From the NCBI GenBank assembly GCA_018268395.1, contig JAFDWQ010000011.1, positions 1 to 39,417 of the forward strand: a DNA stretch of 39,417 nt, given 5' to 3'. Positions 15,557 through 23,191 of this stretch are shown here, piece after piece. Position numbers and translations under genes: made by a program. Within the stretch, counting starts at the first letter, position 1; the number at the start of each line of letters is the position of its first letter. The stretch comes from Armatimonadota bacterium (GTDB taxonomy: Bacteria > Armatimonadota > Fimbriimonadia > Fimbriimonadales > Fimbriimonadaceae). Under the pieces are notes generated by a model. It was not told the DNA's origin. It saw only the letters and a list, made by a program, of their open reading frames with translations, and searched no databases.

Positions 15557-16737
15557 TTGACCGCCTCGACCTTCGGCATCATTTGGACTTCGGCCCCCGC
15601 CGTTTCCAGTGCGGCGATGTAGGCAGGGTCGGCCGCCGACAAGGCTTTCGACGCCGGGTCGAACTCGGCGGCGTCATAGATCAGGCAGACCGCCTTTAAC
15701 CCCGAGAGGGAACTGACGACGTCCGGAAGCCCGGGATCCTGCACGGAGAGCATGACGGCCAACGTGGCGCCCTCTCGGACGCCGATCCGTGACACGTCGG
15801 CGCTCACCGGATCCTTCTGGTCGCACTGGACGTCGGTCAGGATCTCGCGGACCGCCCGCAATCGGGACAACGGGTGCTGCTGGGCCATCTCGCGGCCCTC
15901 ATGGACGGGGAACCACACGGACGCTCCCTTTTCGATGTACGTGTCAGCGATATAAAGGGCGTGTCCGCACATCGCTTCGAACGTCGTCGCACCGGCCTGC
16001 CCGACCTCGGTCCCCGCGGTCCTTTGCAGCACGATGGCCATGTTCAGTCCCGAACCGGTCTCGAACTCCTTCACCATGAGCCGTCCGGTCTTGGCCGTCG
16101 TCGGCCAATGGATGTGCCGGATCGAGTCGCCGGACGCGTACTCGCGGACGCCTCGTGAATCTGTTCCCTGACCTCGGGCCAGACCCGACTCGAGGTCGGA
16201 GACGCCCCATCCTGCAGAAGGCCGGACGGTGACGCTGACCGGAATCGGTACAGGAGAGACCGTGAGTTCGACAGGTTCGGTCTGCACGGAGCGCTCCATC
16301 GTCACAAGCCCCAAGGCGTCCGTGCCGCGAATGACCACCCGCCTCCATCGGAAGCGGCCCCGCCGAAGAGGTTTGAACCGGAACCGGGTCGTGATCGGCT
16401 GGTCGAACGAAGGCGCAACGGGCAAAGAAGGGGTCCTGTCCCGCACGATGAGGCCTTCGGGAAGGACGTCTTCAAGGCTGACGAGCGGCCGTTTCAGCTT
16501 ATGGTCGCTCCAAACGACCGTCTCGACCGTCACCCATTCGCCAAGGGTCACCATCGGCGGGACGTTGCGTTCGAACCGCAGGCCCTGGATCGCGAGCCAT
16601 GCCTGGAGCCGTGAGGCGGCAAGCGTCGCGACGACGGCCACCGTCATATAGAAAAGAGGCGGCGAGTTCACGAGGACGGCCATGACGATGAGGAACACCG
16701 CCGCGACCGTGAGGGCCATCGTGACGTACCGGGTCAA
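15553..16737 (-). CDS. DUF58 domain protein
   Basis: This 394-residue protein has two N-terminal membrane segments (about residues 4-40, with VFLIVMAVLVNSPPLFYMTVAVVATLAA), an external beta-rich stretch, and the DUF58 core with its signature SRGVREYASGDSIRHIHWPTTAKTGRLMVKEFE (about residues 190-225). A von Willebrand A-like region follows, typical for DUF58. In known clusters the DUF58 protein works with a MoxR ATPase and a transglutaminase, and those are its neighbours here, with gaps of -4 and +3 bp. The role is thought to be chaperone-like assembly of a membrane or envelope complex, but is not defined for this lineage. Confidence 0.9.
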   Translation of the reverse strand: MTRYVTMALTVAAVFLIVMAVLVNSPPLFYMTVAVVATLAASRLQAWLAIQGLRFERNVPPMVTLGEWVTVETVVWSDHKLKRPLVSLEDVLPEGLIVRDRTPSLPVAPSFDQPITTRFRFKPLRRGRFRWRRVVIRGTDALGLVTMERSVQTEPVELTVSPVPIPVSVTVRPSAGWGVSDLESGLARGQGTDSRGVREYASGDSIRHIHWPTTAKTGRLMVKEFETGSGLNMAIVLQRTAGTEVGQAGATTFEAMCGHALYIADTYIEKGASVWFPVHEGREMAQQHPLSRLRAVREILTDVQCDQKDPVSADVSRIGVREGATLAVMLSVQDPGLPDVVSSLSGLKAVCLIYDAAEFDPASKALSAADPAYIAALETAGAEVQMMPKVEAVK

Positions 16738-16740
16738 TCG

Positions 16741-17691
16741 TCACCCCACCGCCAGGGGGACCGGCACGGTCGTCAACAAGTGTTCGACGACGTCGTCTCC
16801 CGTCGTACCTCTCGCACGGACTTCGCCCCGGACGATCAGTCTGTGTCCGAGAACGGACGGGGCGCAGAACTTGACGTCGTCCAAGCGGACGAAGTCGACA
16901 CCTTCCATCGCGGCGCGGGCCTGTCCCGCATGGAGCAGGTAGAGCGAGCCTCGTGGCGATGCGCCCAAGTGGACCTGGTTCGACTCGCGCGTCGCACGGA
17001 CGACGTCGACGACGTACTCCCTGATCTTCTCGTCCACGTGGACGTCTCGGACCGTGCGTTGGGCCTGGACGAGGCGCTCGAGCGTTGCGACCTGCTTGAC
17101 GTGTTCGACCGCGCTCTCCTTCTGTTGCCGACTGAGGATCTCTTGCTCGTAGTCCCGGCTGGGATATCCGAGCTGGACCCGGGCGAAGAACCTGTCGAGC
17201 TGCGCTTCGGGAAGGGGGAACGTCCCCGTCATCTCGATGTTGTTCTGGGTCGCGAGGACGAAAAACGGGGGAGCCAGAAGCCGCGTGTGCCCGTCGCTCG
17301 TGACCTGGCGCTCTTCCATCGCTTCGAGGAGGGCGGCCTGGGTCTTCGGCGTCGCGCGGTTGATCTCGTCGACCAGGACGACGTTGGCGAAGAGCGGGCC
17401 GGCACGGAACTCGAACTCGCGGGTCTCCTGGTTGTAAATGCTCGATCCGGTGATGTCGGCGGGCAGAAGGTCGGGCGTGAACTGGATCCGGCGGAACTCG
17501 CCGCCGATCGCTCGGGCGAGCGCCTTCGCCAAGGTCGTCTTTCCGACCCCGGGGACGTCTTCGATCAAGAGGTGGCCCTCGCAGAGCAAAGCGAGCACGC
17601 TGGTTTCGACCGTCGACCGTTTGCCGACGATGGCGCGTTCGACCTCGTCGACGATGGAGGCGGCTAGTTGGGAGACTTCGCTGACGGTCAA
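16741..17691 (-). CDS. MoxR-family AAA+ ATPase
   Basis: This 316-residue ATPase has Walker A EDVPGVGKTTLAKALA (about residues 38-53), Walker B NVVLVDEINRATPKTQAALLEAMEE, sensor 1 FFVLATQNNIEMTGTFPLPEAQLDRF and the AAA_lid_2 C-terminal domain with GASPRGSLYLLHAGQARAAMEG. MoxR proteins act as chaperones for assembly or activation of partner complexes. It is the first gene of the operon with DUF58, transglutaminase and holA. The start is TTG 17691, the only usable start after an in-frame TAA; the Shine-Dalgarno AAGGAGGT (17711-17704) is strong but 12 nt away, longer than usual. Confidence 0.93.
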   Translation of the reverse strand: MTVSEVSQLAASIVDEVERAIVGKRSTVETSVLALLCEGHLLIEDVPGVGKTTLAKALARAIGGEFRRIQFTPDLLPADITGSSIYNQETREFEFRAGPLFANVVLVDEINRATPKTQAALLEAMEERQVTSDGHTRLLAPPFFVLATQNNIEMTGTFPLPEAQLDRFFARVQLGYPSRDYEQEILSRQQKESAVEHVKQVATLERLVQAQRTVRDVHVDEKIREYVVDVVRATRESNQVHLGASPRGSLYLLHAGQARAAMEGVDFVRLDDVKFCAPSVLGHRLIVRGEVRARGTTGDDVVEHLLTTVPVPLAVG

Positions 17692-17784
17692 GGGTCTATT
17701 GGTACCTCCTTAGCAATACTCAATGACGGGAAAGGGCACAGAGTTCGTTCCCAGACCGTCCGAACCGGCATAATCCCGTCAGTA

Positions 17785-18810
17785 ATGGGCGAGACCTGCG
17801 TCATCGGAGTCGATCTGGGCGGGACGAACGTGAGGGCCATGGCCCTCGCTCCTGACGGGACGGTGACCGGGGAGCGCTACGAAGGTCCATCGTTCGCCCA
17901 AGAGGGTACTCGAAGGATCGTCACGGCCGTCAGCGACGCCGTACGGACGGTCGCCTCGGGTTGCGGCCGCACGGTCAAGGGCGTCGGAATGGCAGTGCCC
18001 GGCCATATCGACGATGCGGCGGGGCTCGTCCGGTGGGCCCCCAACTTCGGGACGACCGTGGACGGCTTGTTCCATTACTGGAAGGACGTGCCCCTGAAGT
18101 CGTTGCTGGCCGACGAATCCGGGTTCCCGATCGTGCTCGGGAACGATGCGAACTGTGCCGCCCTCGGCGAGTACGCCTACGGATCGGGCAAAAACTCCGC
18201 GAACTGTCTCGTCCTCTTGACCCTTGGCACCGGCATCGGCGGCGGCGTCGTGATGGCACCGTCGGCCGTCCAAGGCCGTGCCGCCGGGCCCCTGTTGCTC
18301 TTGGGAGGCAACAAGGGCGGGGCCGAGCTCGGCCACGTCACGGTGGCGAGGGGCGGACTGGACTGCAACGCGGGATCCTATGGGGCGATCGAGGCTTACT
18401 GCCAGCGCGACTCCATCGTCCGGAGGGCCCAGCACAAATTGAAGCGGGGACGGGAGTCCCTGTTGAGCGACATCGTCGGGGACGACCTGGGATGCCTGAC
18501 CCCGCGCCACCTGAGCGAAGCCGCCGACAGGGGCGACGGATTGGCGATCGAAGTCTGGCGAGAGGTCGGCGAATATCTGGGGACCGGCATGGGCAGCTTC
18601 ATCAACGTGTTCGCACCGGACGTCCTGGCGATCGGGGGACAGGTGAGCAAGGCAGGTAAGTGGATCCTCGGCCCGGCGATCGCTGAAGCCCGAAACGTCG
18701 CGATCCCGTCGCTCTTCGAAGATTGCCGGATCGTTCTGGCCGAGCAGACCGAAGACGCCGGGATCTTAGGCGCCGCAGCCCTGGCATGGCAGACGTTCGG
18801 ACAGGCCTGA
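17785..18810 (+). CDS. ROK-family sugar kinase (glucokinase-like) without the zinc motif
   Basis: This 341-residue kinase phosphorylates a hexose with ATP. It shows the phosphate-1 loop VIGVDLGGTNVRA, the PGHIDDAAGLVRWAPNF sugar-binding loop, LGNDANCAALGEYAYG with the catalytic Asp, and the adenosine-binding LLTLGTGIGGGVVM. The ELGHVTV His of the ROK zinc site is kept, but the usual CxCGxxGCxE cluster is replaced by DCNAGSYGAIEA, leaving a single Cys, so zinc binding is probably lost. Glucose is the most likely substrate but is not proven. ATG 17785 is chosen; a CATAAT 10 nt before it may be its -10 box. Confidence 0.88.
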   Translation: MGETCVIGVDLGGTNVRAMALAPDGTVTGERYEGPSFAQEGTRRIVTAVSDAVRTVASGCGRTVKGVGMAVPGHIDDAAGLVRWAPNFGTTVDGLFHYWKDVPLKSLLADESGFPIVLGNDANCAALGEYAYGSGKNSANCLVLLTLGTGIGGGVVMAPSAVQGRAAGPLLLLGGNKGGAELGHVTVARGGLDCNAGSYGAIEAYCQRDSIVRRAQHKLKRGRESLLSDIVGDDLGCLTPRHLSEAADRGDGLAIEVWREVGEYLGTGMGSFINVFAPDVLAIGGQVSKAGKWILGPAIAEARNVAIPSLFEDCRIVLAEQTEDAGILGAAALAWQTFGQA

Positions 18811-18835
18811 AACCCTCGACGGCGAACGATATACT
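18807..18835 (+). promoter_or_regulatory. Promoter of gcvT (leaderless)
   Basis: CTGAAA (18807-18812, 4 of 6 to TTGACA), a 17-bp spacer and TATACT (18830-18835) end 6 nt before the ATG at 18842, so transcription should begin at the start codon. The -35 overlaps the end of the ROK kinase gene. A glycine riboswitch, common upstream of gcvT in other bacteria, has no room here. Confidence 0.6.
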
Positions 18836-18841
18836 CGGTTC

Positions 18842-19942
18842 ATGAGCGCGCCGATGACGTCCGCACTGACCACTCCGCTTTATGACCGTCATGTCGCTTT
18901 GGGCGGCCGTATGGTCGAGTTCGCCTCGTACTTGCTGCCGGTCCAGTACAAGGGCGTGATCGCCGAAGCCAAGGCCGTTCGCGAAGGGGCCGGGATGTTC
19001 GACGTCAGCCACATGGCCCGACTGACGCTCTCAGGAGACCGTGTCCTCGACTATCTCGAGTTCGTCACGAGCAACGACGTTTCGAAGCTGGCCGACGGTC
19101 ATGGCCAGTATTCGCTCTTGCCGAACGCCGACGGTGGCGTCGTCGACGACATCATCGTGTACCGGATCCTTGACGGGCTGTTCAAAATGGTCGTCAACGC
19201 GGCCAACCATGGCAAGGACGTCGCCCATTTGATCGCGCAGAACACATACGGGGTCGAGATCGACGATTACTCGTCCAAGACGGCGATGATCGCCGTCCAA
19301 GGGCCGAAAGCCGCCGACATCGTCGCTTCTCTCAGTTCCGACCCGAACGCGGTGCATTCGGCGCCGTTCTTCGGAACGATGGACGTCGTCGTCGCAGGAG
19401 TGCCTTGTTTCGCGGCCCGGTCGGGCTACACGGGTGAGGACGGCTACGAACTCCAATGTCCCTCGGAGCAAGCGGGAGAACTCTGGGACGCGCTGGTCGA
19501 GGCCGGTGTCGAACCTTGCGGCCTCGGCTCAAGGGACACCTTGAGGGTCGAAGCCGGTCTGCCGCTTTACGGCCATGAATTGAACGACGGCCTGTCCCCG
19601 ATCGCGGCCGGGCTGGGCTGGGTCGTCTCAAAGACGAAGACGTTCCTCGGTTCGGGCCCCATGAACCTGGCGAGGACGGAAGGCACGGCGATCAAGCTCC
19701 AAGGCGTCCGGCTCGAAGGGAAGCGATTGCCGATGCCGGGAATGGAAGTGTTCGGCCCAGGAGAGGACGGCCCCCGGATCGGGGTCGTTTCGTCCGGCGT
19801 GTACTCGCCGCTGTTGGAATGCGGCGTCGCGTTCGCTTTCTTGGACCGGCACGTCAAGCAGGGCGACGCCTGCACCGTGGACGTCCGAGGCGCCCGCGTG
19901 CCCGGTCAAGTCGTGAACAAGCGGTTCTTCGTCCGCGACTAA
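18842..19942 (+). CDS. gcvT: Aminomethyltransferase (glycine cleavage T protein)
   Basis: This 366-residue T protein transfers the methylene group from the aminomethyl-lipoyl H protein to tetrahydrofolate, releasing ammonia. Family marks are TTPLYDRHVALGGRMVEFASYLLPVQY, AGMFDVSHMARL, FVTSNDVSKLADGHGQYSLLPNADGGVVDDIIVYR, GYTGEDGYELQCPSEQAGELWDAL and DTLRVEAGLPLYGHELNDGLSPIAAGLGWVV; the last contains the folate-site region. gcvH and gcvP are not in the window. ATG 18842 follows its -10 box directly. Its TAA overlaps the stop of the convergent flagellin gene by 4 bp (CTAA). Confidence 0.95.
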   Translation: MSAPMTSALTTPLYDRHVALGGRMVEFASYLLPVQYKGVIAEAKAVREGAGMFDVSHMARLTLSGDRVLDYLEFVTSNDVSKLADGHGQYSLLPNADGGVVDDIIVYRILDGLFKMVVNAANHGKDVAHLIAQNTYGVEIDDYSSKTAMIAVQGPKAADIVASLSSDPNAVHSAPFFGTMDVVVAGVPCFAARSGYTGEDGYELQCPSEQAGELWDALVEAGVEPCGLGSRDTLRVEAGLPLYGHELNDGLSPIAAGLGWVVSKTKTFLGSGPMNLARTEGTAIKLQGVRLEGKRLPMPGMEVFGPGEDGPRIGVVSSGVYSPLLECGVAFAFLDRHVKQGDACTVDVRGARVPGQVVNKRFFVRD

Positions 19943-21393
19943 CCGCGGAGCAGCGACAGGATGCTCTGAGGCGCCTTGTTCGCCTGGGCGAGGACCGCGA
20001 TCCCGCTTTCGCGCAGGATCTGCACCTTGGTGTAGTCGCTCATTTCTCGGGCGATGTCGGCGTCACGGATCTGGCTTTCACTGGCGGTGAGGTTCTCTTG
20101 TGCGACCTCCAGGGACCTTGCCGTCGACTCCAGGAAGTTCTTCTGGAACGAGCCAAGGTTGCCGCGGAGCAGACCCATCTGGGAGACCGCCTCGTCAACG
20201 ATCCTCATCGCGTTCAACGCTCCTTGCTGGCTCGTGACGTCGATGGTCGAGACGTTTTGACCGGACACCGCCGCTGTGCCGAGCATGTTCGCGAACATAC
20301 TAGGAATGCTGAAGAGGGCCGCTTGGTCGGCGTTCGGACCGATCTGGAACCGCATCGAACCGACCGTGATCTGACCGATCGTGGTCGCGCCGGCCGTGCT
20401 GTTGCCGCTCGGAGTCACGACAAGGCGGTTGCCGGAAGGCGAAGTCATCGTCAGTCCGTCGATCCCCGGACCCAAGCCGCCGGTGAACGTCTCCGTCTGA
20501 CTCCCGCTCGTCGTCGGCACGGTGACCGTGTACACGGCGTCGGCACCGACGGCAGGGGTGACACCGGAGCCACCGTTGAGGATCGTGCTCGTTTCCAGAT
20601 AACTGATAGGGAACTGGCTGCCGTATTTGACGGACGTCAACTGCATGGCGACGTTGCCGCCGCTCGGCACGATCGAGGCGCTCACCCCGGTCTCTCCGGA
20701 AGCGATGTTGATCATCTGGGCGACTTCGGCCAAGGTCTGGTTGGCCTGGACCGTGAACGTCCTTCCATTGATGACGAACGTACCGGCGTTGACGGTGGAA
20801 GAAGCCGAGGCGAACGTGGTCGCCATCGCGCCCGTCGACGTTTGGGTCGCGGCCGTCGTCCGGGTCATCGAGACGTTGCCCGAGGCGACCGCCTCGCCGT
20901 TGAACTCGGGTCCGACATAGAGGCTCGAAACGAGATCGGTGCGTGTGATCGCCGACTGGACGCCCGCAGCACCGTTCAAGAGCTTCTTGGTGCCCCACGA
21001 CGTCTGTGTCGCGATGCGGTCGATGGAATCGATGATGTTGCGGACCTGCTGCTGGTTCGCTTGAAGCTGCGAAGCATCGATCGTGGCGGTGTTGGACGAA
21101 TGGACGGCCAACGCCCGGAGATCGCGCAGAAGGCGGGACACTTCGTCCAAGGCCGATTCGGCCGTCTTGGCCATGTTGACCGCGTCTTGCACGTTCCGAT
21201 TGGCCTGCTCGATGCCTTTGATCTGGGTCCGAAGGCCTTCGCTGATGATGAGTCCGGCAGGATCGTCGGCGGCGTTGTTGATACGGAGGCCCGTGCTGAG
21301 TCGCGTGACGGACGTTTCCATCATGCTCTCCGTGTTGTTCAAGTGCCGCATCGCCGTCAAGGCGGACACGTTCGTATTGATCCTCAGGCTCAA
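19939..21393 (-). CDS. fliC: Flagellin
   Basis: This 484-residue protein starts at TTG 21393 behind GGAG. The conserved N-terminal D0/D1 part reads SLRINTNVSALTAMRHLNN, then VTRLSTGLRINNAADDPAGLIISEGLRTQIKGIEQANRNVQDAVNMAKTAESALDEV; the C-terminal D1/D0 part reads SQIRDADIAREMSDYTKVQILRESGIAVLAQANKAPQSILSLLRG, a complete flagellin end. The middle (about 170-390), Ser/Thr/Gly-rich, is the variable surface region. Flagellins need no signal peptide; the flagellar type III system exports them. No other flagellar gene is in the window. Its stop overlaps that of gcvT. Confidence 0.95.
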   Translation of the reverse strand: MSLRINTNVSALTAMRHLNNTESMMETSVTRLSTGLRINNAADDPAGLIISEGLRTQIKGIEQANRNVQDAVNMAKTAESALDEVSRLLRDLRALAVHSSNTATIDASQLQANQQQVRNIIDSIDRIATQTSWGTKKLLNGAAGVQSAITRTDLVSSLYVGPEFNGEAVASGNVSMTRTTAATQTSTGAMATTFASASSTVNAGTFVINGRTFTVQANQTLAEVAQMINIASGETGVSASIVPSGGNVAMQLTSVKYGSQFPISYLETSTILNGGSGVTPAVGADAVYTVTVPTTSGSQTETFTGGLGPGIDGLTMTSPSGNRLVVTPSGNSTAGATTIGQITVGSMRFQIGPNADQAALFSIPSMFANMLGTAAVSGQNVSTIDVTSQQGALNAMRIVDEAVSQMGLLRGNLGSFQKNFLESTARSLEVAQENLTASESQIRDADIAREMSDYTKVQILRESGIAVLAQANKAPQSILSLLRG

Positions 21394-21447
21394 GCTGGTC
21401 GCTCCATATGGGAATTCCGGACGAACCGGTAGAAGTCCTGTGTGAAA

Positions 21448-21475
21448 TCTTCGGTCGGATGTGGAACAAACCTGA
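21448..21475 (-). promoter_or_regulatory. Possible sigma-28 type promoter of flagellin
   Basis: Reading the minus strand: TCAGGTTT (6 of 8 to TAAAGTTT), a 12-nt spacer, then ACCGAAGA (5 of 8 to GCCGATAA), about 50 nt before the flagellin start. Sigma-28 control of flagellin is the rule in other bacteria, but the match here is partial. Confidence 0.3.
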
Positions 21476-21495
21476 GCCTTGGGGGTCAAGGACGC

Positions 21496-21533
21496 AAAAG
21501 AAAGCGGCCCTGTCCCTAGGGAACAAGGCCGCT
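21496..21533 (-). terminator. Intrinsic terminator after the repeat-protein gene
   Basis: On the minus strand AGCGGCC and GGCCGCT enclose a further-paired centre around CCTAGG, and the hairpin is followed by TTTCTTTT. It lies 15 bp past the stop at 21548 and upstream of the flagellin promoter, so the two minus-strand genes are separate units. Confidence 0.8.
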
Positions 21534-21547
21534 CGACCGACCAGGTT

Positions 21548-23062
21548 TTAGCGTTCGATGCTCTTGAAGTAGGCGATCTCGTATCCGCCGTGGCGGGCGC
21601 GAAGGCCATACGTGTGGCGGACGCACCGCTCGTCACCGAACGAGTCGCGGTAGCGGTGGTCGGCTACGACCGTGGCTCGGTCGCCGTCGCGGTACACGTC
21701 GACGATGCGGTAGTCCACGGTGCTCGTCGATTCGACGAGGTCACGGAGCATCTCGGCGAAGTCGGAGCTGCTGACGGTGTAGCCTTCGCCGCCTTCGGCT
21801 TCGATCTCGACCCGGCCACCGTCCGGAACGAGGTCGTACAGGTACCGCATGCTCTGCCTGTCGAAAGCGAGCCGGATGTTGTCGACCGCGTAGTCGAGTT
21901 GGTTCCCACGGTTCCGGTCGTAGTAACCGAGGTTGTTGTAGGTCGGGGCGTACCATTGGTACCGCGTCGAACAACTGATCCACGTGATCGGGCCGATACG
22001 GACGCAGGTGTAGTCGAGGTACGGCGGAAGGTGGTAGTACCAATAGAAGGGGGACGGCACGTAGGAGCATCCGTCGTACCACGTGTAGCCGTAGCGGCCG
22101 AAGTGGAAGTCCGTATCGCACCATCCGCGGTTGTAGGCCCAGTAGCCGTTCCGGTAGCGGTTGTCGACCGTATGCACGCGGTTCTCGCGATTGACTTCGC
22201 GGACGATCCTGTTGCTCGGGCCCACTTTGGGGATCGAGCGGACGTTCGACGGCTTCACAGAGCCGTAACCGTTATGACTCCCGTTGTTCGGAAGCCCGTT
22301 GCCCCGCTTGCCGAGGTCGTTGCCGTTGCCGATCTGACCCGAAGCACCCCGGTCGGGACGTCCGAGGACGCTACCGGAGCCGTTCTGGCCCTTGCCGAGC
22401 CCGCTGTTGCCGGAGTTCGTGCGGTCTGGCCGTCCGAGGACGCTGCCCGAGCCGTTCTGGCCTTTGCCGAGGCCGCTGTTGCCGGAGTTCGTGCGGTCCG
22501 GACGTCCGAGGACGCTGCCCGAGCCGTTCTGGCCCTTGCCAAGCCCGCTGTTGCCGGAGTTCGTGCGGTCGGGCCGTCCGAGGACGCTGCCCGAGCCGTT
22601 CTGGCCTTTGCCGAGGCCGCTGTTGCCGGAGTTCGTGCGGTCCGGACGTCCAAGGACGCTGCCGGAGCCGTTCTGGCCTTTGCCGAGCCCGCTGTTGCCG
22701 GAGTTCGTGCGGTCCGGCCGTCCGAGGACGCTGCCAGAGCCGTTGCTTTGGCCACGGTTCGCGTTTCCGAGCGGGACGCCGCTGTCGCGTTTACCTAGCC
22801 CTGGGTTGCCGCTTTGGCCACGGCTTACCGGGCTTCCGCCACGGTTCTGGTTCGAAGGGCCGGAGCGGACGCTGGATCCGCCGCGCGGGCCGGGATCGCT
22901 CTTCACGCCGGACGACGTGCGGCCGGAACTCCCTCTGGACGAGGATCCGGACTGGCCGCTTTGGGAAGGGCCGCTTTTCTTGCCGAGCCCGCTCTGCGCC
23001 ATCGAAAACTGGGCGCCAAGCAAGCCGAGAAGGGCCATAGTCAGAAAGAACTTTAATCTCAT
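21548..23062 (-). CDS. Exported protein with 24-residue Gly/Asn/Ser repeats
   Basis: This 504-residue protein starts at ATG 23062, giving the signal peptide MRLKFFLTMALLGLLGAQFSMA. The region from about residue 25 to 290 is low-complexity Gly/Ser/Asn/Arg, with GLGK-type motifs throughout; five full repeats (LGRPDRTNSG, then NSGLGKGQNGSGSV) and a sixth partial one lie at about residues 105-245. The C-terminal half is globular: an aromatic-rich stretch with three to four Cys (WCDTDFHFGRYGYTWYDGC, LDYTCVRIG, ISCSTRYQW), then an alpha/beta domain ending YRDSFGDERCVRHTYGLRARHGGYEIAYFKSIER. The make-up suggests a secreted or surface-attached protein with a flexible stalk. I recognise no family for the C-terminal domain. 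Confidence 0.82.
   Translation of the reverse strand: MRLKFFLTMALLGLLGAQFSMAQSGLGKKSGPSQSGQSGSSSRGSSGRTSSGVKSDPGPRGGSSVRSGPSNQNRGGSPVSRGQSGNPGLGKRDSGVPLGNANRGQSNGSGSVLGRPDRTNSGNSGLGKGQNGSGSVLGRPDRTNSGNSGLGKGQNGSGSVLGRPDRTNSGNSGLGKGQNGSGSVLGRPDRTNSGNSGLGKGQNGSGSVLGRPDRTNSGNSGLGKGQNGSGSVLGRPDRGASGQIGNGNDLGKRGNGLPNNGSHNGYGSVKPSNVRSIPKVGPSNRIVREVNRENRVHTVDNRYRNGYWAYNRGWCDTDFHFGRYGYTWYDGCSYVPSPFYWYYHLPPYLDYTCVRIGPITWISCSTRYQWYAPTYNNLGYYDRNRGNQLDYAVDNIRLAFDRQSMRYLYDLVPDGGRVEIEAEGGEGYTVSSSDFAEMLRDLVESTSTVDYRIVDVYRDGDRATVVADHRYRDSFGDERCVRHTYGLRARHGGYEIAYFKSIER
22330..22745 (-). repeat. 72-bp coding tandem repeats
   Basis: Five full 72-bp units within the exported repeat protein, with GTTGCCGGAGTTCGTGCGGT recurring every 72 bp (for example at 22406 and 22478 on the plus strand) and flanking partial units. 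The copies differ mainly by silent changes such as CTGCCC/CTGCCG and CTTTGCC/CCTTGCC, which points to selection on the protein sequence. Confidence 0.9.
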
Positions 23063-23191
23063 CGCCTGCACCTGTGCAGTCCATGATACAAGACGGCTTG
23101 GCGATGTGGACGTTACACTCGACATTAGGACTCGCAAACCGGGAAAAGGCGTGGTGGAACAGGTAGAAATTCTGGATCGGGCGGTGACGTC

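Noticed and set aside
18811-18841. A glycine riboswitch before gcvT.
   Set aside because: Only 31 bp separate the genes and the promoter lies within them, so there is no room.
19819-21432. A 537-residue plus-strand frame opposite flagellin.
   Set aside because: The minus strand is an unmistakable flagellin; the plus frame is rich in Arg, His and Asp and has no domain.
21479-22798. A 439-residue plus-strand frame with Ala/Val/Arg repeats.
   Set aside because: It is the antisense image of the 72-bp coding repeats of the exported protein.
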